A stretch of DNA of 64,000 nucleotides, taken from the NCBI GenBank assembly GCA_045537905.1, contig JAZSQJ010000053.1, positions 36,914 to 100,913 on the forward strand, read 5' to 3'. Made by a program: the position numbers and the translations under genes. Every line of letters begins with the position of its first letter. Position 1 is the first letter of the stretch. This stretch comes from SIG636 sp045537905 (GTDB lineage Bacteria > Bacillota > Clostridia > Oscillospirales > CAG-382). Positions 25,778 through 33,886 of the stretch are shown here, piece by piece. The notes under the pieces are model-generated. The model was given only the letters and a program-made list of their open reading frames with translations. It was not told the DNA's origin and searched no databases.

Positions 25778-25806
25778 ACTATAGCATACTTTTCAGCGTA
25801 AATCAA
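25778..25806 (-). promoter_or_regulatory. promoter of pfp
   Basis: On the minus strand TTGATT (25801-25806) and TATAGT (25778-25783) are 17 bp apart. Confidence 0.7.
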
Positions 25807-25848
25807 TTATTTTTTCACAGTTTTAGTCAATATTTTCAATATTTTTCC

Positions 25849-25877
25849 TTGACAAGTTCCTTAAATGCTGTTAAACT
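25849..25877 (+). promoter_or_regulatory. promoter of fba
   Basis: TTGACA (25849-25854) and TAAACT (25872-25877) are 17 bp apart, 40 bases before the start codon. Confidence 0.75.
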
Positions 25878-25916
25878 TAAGTGTAAAATAATTTTTTCAA
25901 AGGAGATTTGGTTGTT

Positions 25917-26855
25917 ATGGCTTTAGTAACTTCTACCGAAATGTTCAAAAAAGCATACGAAGGCGGCTACGCTATAGGCGCTTTCAATGTAAATAATATG
26001 GAGATCGTTCAGGGTATCACTGAGGCGTGCAAGGAAGAAAAGGCTCCCGTTATTCTTCAGGTTTCCAAGGGCGCTCGCGCTTACGCTAACCACACCTACC
26101 TCGTAAAGCTTGTTGAGGCTGCTATTATCGAATGCCCCGAGATTCCCGTTGTTCTTCACCTTGACCACGGTCCCGATTTTGAGACCTGTAAGTCCTGTAT
26201 CGACGGTGGCTTTACCTCCGTTATGATCGACGGTTCTTCCCACTCCTTCAAGGAAAACATTGAGCTTACCAAGAAGGTTGTTGAATATGCACACGCTCAC
26301 GGCGTAGTAGTTGAGGGTGAGCTTGGTACTCTCGCAGGTATCGAGGATGACGTACAGGTTTCCGCTGAGGATTCTTCTTACACCCGTCCCGAAGAGGTTG
26401 AAGAGTTTGTTGAAAAGACCGGCGTTGACTCTCTTGCTATCGCTATCGGCACCAGCCACGGCGCATACAAGTTCAAGCCCGGCACAAAGCCTCAGCTCCG
26501 CTTCGACATTCTTGAGGACATCTCCAGAAGACTTCCCGGCTTCCCCATCGTTCTTCACGGTTCTTCCTCCGTTCCTCAGGACTACGTTACCATGATTAAC
26601 GAAAACGGCGGTAAGATGCCCGGCGCTATCGGCGTTCCCGAAGATCAGCTCCGTCAGGCTGCTTCTCTTGCAGTTTGTAAGATCAATATCGACTCCGAGC
26701 TCCGTCTTGCTATGACGGGTACTGTTCGTAAGTTCTTCAACGAGCATCCCGATAAGTTTGACCCCAGAGAATATCTTAAGCCTGCAAGAGCTAACATTAA
26801 GGAGCTTGTTCGTCATAAGCTCGTTAACGTTCTCGGCTGCAACGGCAAAGCGTAA
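25917..26855 (+). CDS. fba: class II fructose-1,6-bisphosphate aldolase
   Basis: The 312-residue zinc enzyme splits fructose bisphosphate into dihydroxyacetone phosphate and glyceraldehyde 3-phosphate. HLDHG at residues 81-85, the acidic VEGELGTLAG segment and IAIGTSHG and VLHGSSSVP hold the metal and substrate residues. It lies next to pfp and adhE, the other glycolytic and fermentation genes. The start at 25917 (MALVTSTEMF) was chosen over an in-frame TTG at 25908 because GGAG is 11 bases upstream of the ATG and only two bases before the TTG. A strong terminator follows. Confidence 0.92.
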   Translation: MALVTSTEMFKKAYEGGYAIGAFNVNNMEIVQGITEACKEEKAPVILQVSKGARAYANHTYLVKLVEAAIIECPEIPVVLHLDHGPDFETCKSCIDGGFTSVMIDGSSHSFKENIELTKKVVEYAHAHGVVVEGELGTLAGIEDDVQVSAEDSSYTRPEEVEEFVEKTGVDSLAIAIGTSHGAYKFKPGTKPQLRFDILEDISRRLPGFPIVLHGSSSVPQDYVTMINENGGKMPGAIGVPEDQLRQAASLAVCKINIDSELRLAMTGTVRKFFNEHPDKFDPREYLKPARANIKELVRHKLVNVLGCNGKA

Positions 26856-26872
26856 ATACAGTTTTTCAAATC

Positions 26873-26911
26873 AGTCCTGTTTTTCCTTTTTTGGAGAAAC
26901 AGGACTTTTTT
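26873..26911 (+). terminator. terminator of fba
   Basis: AGTCCTGTTT pairs with AAACAGGACT and is followed by TTTTTT. Confidence 0.88.
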
Positions 26912-27043
26912 ATTTCTGTCGCTATCAGCAAATAAAATCCCAAAATAAGTAAAAATTATAAGTCATATGCGATAAAAGTAAATAAATATACATGCGTATT
27001 TTTGTATGCCTTGTCATTTTTAACGTGTGCTTAACGATTTGTG

Positions 27044-27072
27044 TTGACAATTGTCATGTTTTTTGATATATT
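27044..27072 (+). promoter_or_regulatory. promoter of adhE with overlapping palindrome
   Basis: TTGACA (27044-27049) and TATATT (27067-27072) are 17 bp apart. A perfect 12-bp palindrome TGACAATTGTCA (27045-27056) overlaps the -35 box and could be an operator. Confidence 0.75.
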
Positions 27073-27109
27073 AATAGAGCATAACTGTATAATAGAGGAG
27101 TATTTTTTT

Positions 27110-29728
27110 ATGAGCGACAGAACTTATCCGATTACAGACAGTGTAGAGAAGCTGACGGAGCTTATTGCAAGCGTTCGTGCAGCACAGGCAAAGTTTGCCA
27201 CCTACACTCAGGAGCAGGTAGATAAAATCTTTCTTGCGGCTGCAGTAGCGGCTGACAAGGCGCGCATCCCCTTGGCAAAGCTTGCCGCAGAGGAAACGGG
27301 TATGGGCGTTGTCGAGGATAAGGTTATCAAAAACCACTACGCTGCCGAATATATATATAATGCATATAAGGATACCAAGACCTGCGGCGTTATTTATAAC
27401 GACCCTTCCTACGGTATCACCAAGATAGCAGAGCCTTTGGGTGTTCTTGCGGCGGTTATTCCTACCACCAACCCCACCTCTACCGCTATCTTCAAAACTC
27501 TTATTTCTCTTAAAACCCGTAACGGTATTATCATCAGCCCCCATCCCAGAGCAAAGATGTCCACGATAGCCGCAGCAAAGGTTGTGCTTGAGGCTGCAGT
27601 TGCCGCAGGTGCTCCCGAGGGTATTATCGGTTGGATCGATATTCCTACCCTTGAGATGACCACTATGGTTATGAAGGAGTCTGATACCATCCTTGCAACA
27701 GGCGGTCCCGGTATGGTTAAGTCCGCATATTCCAGCGGCAAGCCTGCCATCGGCGTTGGTGCGGGTAACACCCCTGCGATCATCCACAGCAGTGCGGACG
27801 TTGTTGTTGCGGTTAACTCCATCATCCATTCCAAAACCTTTGATAACGGTATGATATGCGCTTCCGAGCAGTCTACTATAGTATTTGACGATATATACGA
27901 TGCAGTTAAGGCAGAGTTCGAGGCAAGAGGCGCATACTTCCTCAAGGGTGATGAGGTTGATATGGTAAGAAAGGCTATGATAATCAACGGTGCGCTTAAT
28001 GCAAAAATCGTTGGTCAAAGTGCTTGCCGTATCGCAGAGATAGCAGGCTTTACAGCCCCTGCAGGCACCAAGGTGCTTATCGGTGAGGTTGAGAGCGTTG
28101 ACATCTCCGAGGCATTTGCCCACGAAAAGCTTTCTCCCGTTCTTGCTATGTACAGGGCAACTGACGTAGAGGATGCCTTTGCCAAGGCTGAGCGTCTTAT
28201 TGCAGACGGCGGCTTCGGTCACACCTCTTCTATCTATATAGATACCATCAAGTGCAAGGATATCCTTGATGCCTTTGCTCTCCGTATGAAAACCTGCCGT
28301 ATAGTTGTAAACACCCCCTCTTCCCACGGCGGCATCGGTGATCTTTACAACTTTGCAATGCGTCCCTCCCTTACCCTCGGTTGCGGTAGCTGGGGCGGCA
28401 ACAGCGTTTCCGAAAACGTAGGTATTGAACATCTGCTTAACATCAAGAACGTGGCAGAGAGGAGAGAAAATATGCTTTGGTTCCGTGCACCTGAAAAGGT
28501 TTATATAAAGAAAGGTTGTCTGCCTGTAGCTCTCTCTGAGCTTGGTCAGATAAGCAAAACTAAAAAAGCGTTTATCGTTACCGATAGCTTCCTTTACAAA
28601 AACGGCTATACAAAGCCTGTTGAGGCAAAGCTTGACGAGCTTGGCATAACCCACGCAACCTTCTTTGAGGTTGAGCCTGATCCTACCCTTGCCTGCGCAA
28701 AGGCAGGTGCAAAGCAGATGGCGGCATTCCAGCCCGACGTTATTATCGCGCTGGGCGGCGGCTCTGCAATGGACGCCGGTAAGATCATGTGGGTTCTCTA
28801 CGAGCATCCGGAGGCAGACTTCCTTGATATGGCAATGCGTTTTATGGATATCCGTAAGCGTGTTTACACCTTCCCCAAGATGGGTGAAAAGGCATACTTT
28901 ATAGCTATTCCTACCTCTGCAGGTACAGGCTCCGAGGTTACTCCCTTTGCGGTTATAACCGACGAAAGCAGCGGCGTTAAGTATCCTCTTGCAGACTATG
29001 AGCTTATGCCCGATATGGCAATAGTTGATGCAGACTTTATGATGAACGCCCCCAAGGGTCTTACCTCTGCTTCCGGTATCGATGCTGTTACCCACGCTCT
29101 TGAGGCTTACGCTTCCATAATGGCAACCGACTTTACCGACGGTCTTGCTCTACGTTCTCTCAAAATGGTATTCGAGTACCTTCCCAGGGCTTACGATAAC
29201 GGCCCCAACGACCCTGTTGCAAGAGAGAAGATGGCAAATGCGGCTACTATGGCAGGTATGTCCTTTGCTAACGCCTTCCTTGGTATCTGCCACTCTATGG
29301 CGCACAAGCTGGGTGCTTTCCATCACCTGCCTCACGGTGTTGCCAACGCTCTCCTCATTAACGAGGTTATCCGTTTCAACGCAGTAGAAGTACCTCCTAA
29401 GATGGGTACCTTCTCTCAGTACACCCATCCTCATACCCTTGCAAGATATGCAGAGGTTGCTGACTATCTGGGTATAAAGGGCAACGACGATACCGAAAAG
29501 CTGGAGGGTCTTATTGCCGCTATCGACGAGCTTAAGGCTAAGATAGGCATAAAGGCTACCATCAAGGACTACGGTATTGACGAGGCGGACTTCCTTGCAC
29601 GCCTTGACGATATGGTAGAGCAGGCCTTTGACGACCAGTGTACGGGTGCCAATCCCCGTTATCCTCTTATGAGCGAGCTTAAGCAGATGTATCTTAACGC
29701 ATACTACGGAACCAGGGAGGACGTATAA
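27110..29728 (+). CDS. adhE: bifunctional acetaldehyde-CoA/alcohol dehydrogenase
   Basis: The 872-residue protein reduces acetyl-CoA to ethanol in two NADH-dependent steps. Residues 1-450 are a CoA-acylating aldehyde dehydrogenase with catalytic Cys250 (NGMICASEQ). Residues 455-872 are an iron alcohol dehydrogenase with LGGGSAMDAGK, IPTSAGTGSE and CHSMAHKLGAFHHLPHG for the metal. Both halves look intact. The start MSDRTYP is at 27110 with GAGGAG nine bases upstream; an in-frame extension to 27041 lies over the promoter. The stop overlaps the next start by 1 bp (TAATG). Confidence 0.93.
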   Translation: MSDRTYPITDSVEKLTELIASVRAAQAKFATYTQEQVDKIFLAAAVAADKARIPLAKLAAEETGMGVVEDKVIKNHYAAEYIYNAYKDTKTCGVIYNDPSYGITKIAEPLGVLAAVIPTTNPTSTAIFKTLISLKTRNGIIISPHPRAKMSTIAAAKVVLEAAVAAGAPEGIIGWIDIPTLEMTTMVMKESDTILATGGPGMVKSAYSSGKPAIGVGAGNTPAIIHSSADVVVAVNSIIHSKTFDNGMICASEQSTIVFDDIYDAVKAEFEARGAYFLKGDEVDMVRKAMIINGALNAKIVGQSACRIAEIAGFTAPAGTKVLIGEVESVDISEAFAHEKLSPVLAMYRATDVEDAFAKAERLIADGGFGHTSSIYIDTIKCKDILDAFALRMKTCRIVVNTPSSHGGIGDLYNFAMRPSLTLGCGSWGGNSVSENVGIEHLLNIKNVAERRENMLWFRAPEKVYIKKGCLPVALSELGQISKTKKAFIVTDSFLYKNGYTKPVEAKLDELGITHATFFEVEPDPTLACAKAGAKQMAAFQPDVIIALGGGSAMDAGKIMWVLYEHPEADFLDMAMRFMDIRKRVYTFPKMGEKAYFIAIPTSAGTGSEVTPFAVITDESSGVKYPLADYELMPDMAIVDADFMMNAPKGLTSASGIDAVTHALEAYASIMATDFTDGLALRSLKMVFEYLPRAYDNGPNDPVAREKMANAATMAGMSFANAFLGICHSMAHKLGAFHHLPHGVANALLINEVIRFNAVEVPPKMGTFSQYTHPHTLARYAEVADYLGIKGNDDTEKLEGLIAAIDELKAKIGIKATIKDYGIDEADFLARLDDMVEQAFDDQCTGANPRYPLMSELKQMYLNAYYGTREDV

Positions 29729-30483
29729 TGAAAATAAATAAGGATCAGGTTCTTGCCGAAAGACCTACAAAGTCTATATTCCGTGACGGTACGACCGTTG
29801 TTAAGCTTTTTGACAAAAGCTTTTCCAAGGCAAACGTACTCAACGAGGCGTTGAACCAGGCACGCGTTGAGGAAACGGGTCTTAACATCCCCAAGATACT
29901 TGAGGTTATGACTATCGACGGCTGCTGGGCGTTCCGTGCAGAGTATATCCCCGGCAGAACGCTCCAACAGCTTATGGACGAAAACCCCGACAAGCTGGAT
30001 GAGTATTTTGAGATGTTCGTTGACCTTCAGATAGAGATGCACGGTTGCACCTGCCCTTTGCTTAATAAGTTAAGAGATAAAATGCATGACAAGGTAGAGC
30101 TTACCGGTCTTGACGCTACCACCCGTTATGAGCTTCATACAAGACTTTATTCTCTTCCCAAGCGTACCTCAGTTCTCCACGGTGACTTCGACCCCTCCAA
30201 CATCATCATAAGTGACGAGGGCAAGCCTTATATTCTTGACTGGTCCCACGCAGTACAGGGCGACCCTGCCGCTGACGTTGCCCGTACCTACCTTATGTTC
30301 TGGCTTGCAAAGAGAGAAGATCTGGGCGAAAAGTATCTCAGACTTTACTGCAAAAAGACCGATACCGCAATGCAGCACGTCCAGAAATGGATGCCCATTA
30401 TTGCGGCTTCCCAGTCCATCAAGCGTAAGGACGAGGAGAAAGAGCTTCTTCATAGATGGATTAATGTAGTCGAATACGAATAA
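29728..30483 (+). CDS. aminoglycoside phosphotransferase (APH)-family kinase-like protein
   Basis: The 251-residue soluble protein has the APH/choline-kinase signature HGDFDPSN at residues 151-158 (catalytic Asp153, Asn158) and the metal-binding Asp171 in ILDWSH. The N-terminal lobe has VVKLFDK with a candidate ATP-binding lysine. It shares a TAATG junction with adhE and has GGGAGG seven bases before its ATG, so it is translationally coupled to adhE. The substrate is unknown and resistance is not implied; related proteins phosphorylate choline, sugars or antibiotics. Confidence 0.82.
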   Translation: MKINKDQVLAERPTKSIFRDGTTVVKLFDKSFSKANVLNEALNQARVEETGLNIPKILEVMTIDGCWAFRAEYIPGRTLQQLMDENPDKLDEYFEMFVDLQIEMHGCTCPLLNKLRDKMHDKVELTGLDATTRYELHTRLYSLPKRTSVLHGDFDPSNIIISDEGKPYILDWSHAVQGDPAADVARTYLMFWLAKREDLGEKYLRLYCKKTDTAMQHVQKWMPIIAASQSIKRKDEEKELLHRWINVVEYE

Positions 30484-30544
30484 CCCATCAAGGGATGTAA
30501 AAATAGTCCCGAACGCAAGAAAACAATGAATTGAGTTAATAAGT

Positions 30545-30582
30545 AGTTAAGAGTGACACAGCAGTGCCACTCTTAACTTTTT
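30545..30582 (+). terminator. terminator of the adhE-APH operon
   Basis: AGTTAAGAGTG (30545-30555) pairs with CACTCTTAACT (30568-30578) and is followed by TTTTT. Confidence 0.85.
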
Positions 30583-30584
30583 AT

Positions 30585-30655
30585 ATTTTGTTTTTCTTGC
30601 TATGGACGAAAACCGCCCTTGCAGTACTAAGTACAGCTGGCGGACGGTTTTCGCC
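30585..30655 (+). repeat. palindromic intergenic repeat element, divergent copy 3
   Basis: It shares the layout of the element at 23262: a T-rich leader (TATTTTGTTTTTC), then arms CGAAAACCG (30607-30615) and CGGTTTTCG (30645-30653), around a GTACTAAGTAC core (30624-30634) flanked by GCA and AG. The arms differ in sequence from copy 1 but stay complementary. Confidence 0.7.
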
Positions 30656-30817
30656 CATTCGGAACAATTTTTCCTATCCCTTGAACTTGGTGCTAATCGA
30701 GGTACAAAAACGGTGTGTTCGTGCTTGGGCGTAAGGCAGGGCGGCGGTTTCGGAGTCCCCGTCACGAACGAAGAGGGTGGTGGGGTAACTTCTGCCGCCA
30801 TGTTTGCGGTTAAATAC

Positions 30818-30925
30818 GGCGTTGCCGTCTGTGCTGTGGCGTGGCGGTTAATTTGTAGGGAACGGCGTCCTCGACGGTCCTGAACGCTGCGGCTATCGTA
30901 GGCGTTGCCGTCTGTGCTATGGCGT
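30818..30925. repeat. 25-bp direct repeat pair, GGCGTTGCCGTCTGTGCT type
   Basis: GGCGTTGCCGTCTGTGCT at 30818 recurs at 30901, and the 25-base unit has one mismatch between copies. A related segment GGCGTT-CCGTCCGTGCTG-GGCGT is at 23069-23095. Confidence 0.7.
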
Positions 30926-31012
30926 AAGGGTTAGGAGATGGGGTTTTCCGTTCCATAACAAAATTCCAGGGGGAGCGGTATTCCTTACCGTGTTCGGGAT
31001 AATATATTTGTA

Positions 31013-31041
31013 TTGACAAAATCACAGATTTGTGAGATAAT
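31013..31041 (+). promoter_or_regulatory. promoter of the LRR lipoprotein gene, with an inverted repeat in its spacer
   Basis: TTGACA (31013-31018) and GATAAT (31036-31041) are 17 bp apart. The spacer contains TCACA-GATT-TGTGA (31022-31035), a possible operator. Confidence 0.65.
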
Positions 31042-31094
31042 ATAATCTGAATAATAATTAGCTTTCTATATGGTTTTGCGAAAGGATAAAGCAG

Positions 31095-32759
31095 ATGCTT
31101 AAAAACGATAAACTACAGCATACGTTAAAATATATGGCTATCATCCTATGCCTGGCTGTAATGATGATGGGTATGGGGTCCTGCGGCACCTTGGATGGAA
31201 TGCTTGGTTTTCTGGACGGTGACAACAACGCCAGCCGTGATATAAGCCACGACAGTAATATCAGCGATGAGGGTGACGTCAGTGTAGAGCTGCCCGACAC
31301 AGCGGCTGAGCTTTTTACAAGCACCCCCTACGGTGAGGGACTGATGATAACGGGCTACACAGGTACCGATCCCTTGGTTAAAATTCCCGCCCAAATCGAA
31401 GGCAAGGCGGTGCTGGCGATCGGTGAAAAATCCATTAATGATATCGGTGACGAAAATGGCGAGGGGCTGTTTGTTACCACGGTAATAGTACCCTCTTCAG
31501 TAAACCAGATAGCCTTTTCTGCCTTTTCCGGCTGTAAAAGGCTGGAGAATTTGACGGTGCCCTTTGTTGGCGGCAGGGCGGACAACCATAGCTATCTTGG
31601 ATACGTTTTCGGCTCCTACAGTGCGGGCGGTAACAAGAACGCCGTACCTGAGAGCCTTAAGGAGGTAACGGCGGGGGGAAACAGCCTTGCAGATGACGCC
31701 TTCAGAGGCTGCGAAAACATAAAAAGCATCACCCTTAAGGATATCGGCTCTATAGGTGCATCTGCCTTTAAGGAATGTACAGGCTTAAGCACGCTTATCA
31801 TACCCGATTCGGTTACTTCTATAGGCGCTTCGGCTTTTGAGGGGTGCCGGTCTTTGGTCAATATCAGCTTGCCTTTCCTTGGCAACGGTAGCGACAGGCT
31901 GTTTTTCGGTGCGGTTTTCGGTGCGGAGGATTACAGTCAAAACCAAAGCTATGTTCCCGACACTCTCCGTAACGTAAGCATCAGCCACACGGGGGACGTT
32001 CCCGAGGGTGCGTTCTACGAGTGCAACAATATAAGAAGCATTGTTATAAAGGGCGACGTAAGCTCCGTGGGAGAAAAGGCGTTTTACCGTTGCAGAAAGC
32101 TTAAAAACCTGGAAATGAGCCCTGTAAGCAGTGTAGCACCTTACGCCTTTGGATACTGTGCGGCTTTGGGTGAGGTAAGGCTGACCGAGGACGTAGCAAG
32201 CATTCCAGAGGGGGCGTTTTACGCTTGCTCTGCCCTGCGTAGCGTGCTTTTTGGCGAGGCGGTTAACGCTATGCCCTCCACCGTGACCGAGCTGGGTAAG
32301 GGTGCCTTTGCCTATTGTGAAAGCCTTACGGCTATGGAGCTGTCTCCAAGCCTTACTCATATTGAGGAGCAGACCTTTTACGGCTGTGCCTACCTTCTTT
32401 CCCTAAGCCTTTCCGATAATATAACCACCGTTGGTGACGATGCCTTTAAGGGCTGTAATAACCTTAAAACGCTTAGTCTCGGCAAGGGGATTACCGACGT
32501 GGGCGACGGTGCCTTCTCCTACTGCAGCGCCCTTAAGACCCTTGTAATTCCCAAAAACGTTACCACTCTTGGCGACTACGCCTTTGCCTATTGCAAGTAC
32601 CTCACCGAGGTATCCGTTGACAACGGCAATATGGAGCTGGGCGAGGCTGTGTTTAACGGTTGTGAGGATATAGTTATTACCGTTGACCCCGACAGCAACA
32701 CCTATCAGGCTCTTATCAACTCGGGTCTTGGTAACAGTAATCTTAAAGCTCCCGACTAA
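31095..32759 (+). CDS. LRR_5 (BspA-type) lipoprotein
   Basis: The 554-residue protein has a lipoprotein signal with lipobox MGMGSC (Cys30), an acidic Asp/Ser linker (about 35-70), and then LRR_5 repeats from about residue 90 to the end (SIGASAFKECTGLSTLIIPD, DVGDGAFSYCSALKTL and many more). It should be tethered to the membrane with the repeats displayed outside and serve in binding or adhesion. AAAGGAT lies about six bases before the ATG. The next gene is a second LRR lipoprotein 14 bp downstream, so they form a pair. Confidence 0.85.
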   Translation: MLKNDKLQHTLKYMAIILCLAVMMMGMGSCGTLDGMLGFLDGDNNASRDISHDSNISDEGDVSVELPDTAAELFTSTPYGEGLMITGYTGTDPLVKIPAQIEGKAVLAIGEKSINDIGDENGEGLFVTTVIVPSSVNQIAFSAFSGCKRLENLTVPFVGGRADNHSYLGYVFGSYSAGGNKNAVPESLKEVTAGGNSLADDAFRGCENIKSITLKDIGSIGASAFKECTGLSTLIIPDSVTSIGASAFEGCRSLVNISLPFLGNGSDRLFFGAVFGAEDYSQNQSYVPDTLRNVSISHTGDVPEGAFYECNNIRSIVIKGDVSSVGEKAFYRCRKLKNLEMSPVSSVAPYAFGYCAALGEVRLTEDVASIPEGAFYACSALRSVLFGEAVNAMPSTVTELGKGAFAYCESLTAMELSPSLTHIEEQTFYGCAYLLSLSLSDNITTVGDDAFKGCNNLKTLSLGKGITDVGDGAFSYCSALKTLVIPKNVTTLGDYAFAYCKYLTEVSVDNGNMELGEAVFNGCEDIVITVDPDSNTYQALINSGLGNSNLKAPD

Positions 32760-32773
32760 CAGAAAGTGCAAGT

Positions 32774-33829
32774 ATGAAAAAACTGATATTAATTATAACG
32801 GCTCTTGCGGTGTTGGCATTCAGTGCCTGCGGTGCTGATACGGAAAACTCTGTGAGCAAGGACTTGGTTTCGGCAGACAGCCATTCTTCTGCCGTGGTAG
32901 AGGAAAGCAGTACCGCTCCAAGCTTCTCTGCGGATAACAGCGAGGAAACCACGTCTACCGATAGCACCGAGGACAGCAGTGCTGACAGCTCTGAGGATAC
33001 GGATCCCACTCTGTACAGCGGCAACTTCGGTTATAAGCTGGTAAACACGGTGGCAATGCTTTGCGACTACAAGGGCAGTGAGACCGAGCTGGAGCTTCCC
33101 TCCGAGCTGGACGGCTATACCCTTACAGCCGTAACGGACGGAGCCTTTGCAAACGATACCAAGCTGAAAAAGCTAAGCTTGTCCGATACGGTAGTTAACG
33201 TAAGCGACGGTGCCTTTAATAACTGCACTTCCCTGGAGTACGTGTATATTGGCAGCAGCGTTGCGGCGTTGAGCATTACCGCCTTCGAGGGCTGCAGCAC
33301 CTTGAAGGAGATAGAGGTGTCGGGCGCAAACAAAAACTATTCCTCCCTGGACGGCATACTGTATAATGGGGACAAAACGGAGCTTGTTCGCTGTCCTGCC
33401 GCTATCGAGGAAGAAGAAATTACGGTACCCGACACCGTTGCATCGGTAGGGGAGTACGCCTTTGAAAACTGCAAGGGCGTAAAAAAGGTTATCCTGCCCG
33501 ATGCCTGTGGGCTAAAGGAAGGCTCCTTCTTCTACTGTATGGATCTGGAGGAGACGGTGTTTGGCAGTGATTTGACCGAAATTCCTGCAAAATGCTTTTT
33601 CGGCTGCGTTATGCTGAAGGAGATTAAGGTACCAAGCGGTGTAACAGCCATAGGCGACTACGCCTTTTTCGGTTGCATCAGCGCAAAAGCCGCCACCCTG
33701 CCCGAAAGCGTTACCCAAATGGGTGAAAACGTGTTCAAGTCCTGCTCTGCCCTTAAAAAGATAAGCGTAGAGGGAGAGTATCTTAAGGAATGGTATAACG
33801 AAAAGGGCAAAGATTTTATAAATTCTTGA
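32774..33829 (+). CDS. second LRR_5 lipoprotein
   Basis: The 351-residue protein has lipobox AFSAC (Cys19), a Ser/Thr/Asp/Glu-rich linker (about 30-80, e.g. SSAVVEESSTAPSFSADNS), and LRR_5 repeats from about 100 to 330 (VSDGAFNNCTSLEYVYIGSS, AIGDYAFFGCISAKAATLPE). The linker probably spans the wall. The repeat unit is shorter and less regular than in the upstream gene. The ribosome site is weak (GAAAG). Confidence 0.82.
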   Translation: MKKLILIITALAVLAFSACGADTENSVSKDLVSADSHSSAVVEESSTAPSFSADNSEETTSTDSTEDSSADSSEDTDPTLYSGNFGYKLVNTVAMLCDYKGSETELELPSELDGYTLTAVTDGAFANDTKLKKLSLSDTVVNVSDGAFNNCTSLEYVYIGSSVAALSITAFEGCSTLKEIEVSGANKNYSSLDGILYNGDKTELVRCPAAIEEEEITVPDTVASVGEYAFENCKGVKKVILPDACGLKEGSFFYCMDLEETVFGSDLTEIPAKCFFGCVMLKEIKVPSGVTAIGDYAFFGCISAKAATLPESVTQMGENVFKSCSALKKISVEGEYLKEWYNEKGKDFINS

Positions 33830-33854
33830 TTAATGGGATAGTTTGTGTTACAAT
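33826..33854 (+). promoter_or_regulatory. promoter of thyX
   Basis: TTGATT (33826-33831) and TACAAT (33849-33854) are 17 bp apart. The -35 overlaps the stop codon of the upstream LRR gene. Confidence 0.65.
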
Positions 33855-33886
33855 AAACTGTTAAGAACGAAGAAAAGAGGGATAAT

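Larger units (their letters stand above)
30484..31094. other. 611-bp gene-free interval with repeats and promoter
   Basis: No supported gene lies here. It contains a terminator at 30545, a palindromic element related to that at 23262 (30585-30655), two 25-base direct repeats starting at 30818 and 30901, a GGCGTCC-type repeat between them, and the promoter at 31013 for the next gene. Confidence 0.8.

Noticed and set aside
27041..27109. A start at 27041 extending AdhE by 23 residues
   Set aside because: The region contains the promoter and is not family-like. MSDRTYP at 27110 has GAGGAG nine bases upstream.
27071..29095. A 674-codon open frame on the minus strand opposite adhE
   Set aside because: adhE is clearly the real gene, with all catalytic motifs. 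The antisense frame encodes a Cys/Gly/His-rich composition without any recognisable domain and is an effect of codon use.
29728..30483. An aminoglycoside resistance gene
   Set aside because: The HGDxxxxN motif defines a broad kinase family. The coupling to adhE and lack of mobility signs speak against a resistance role.
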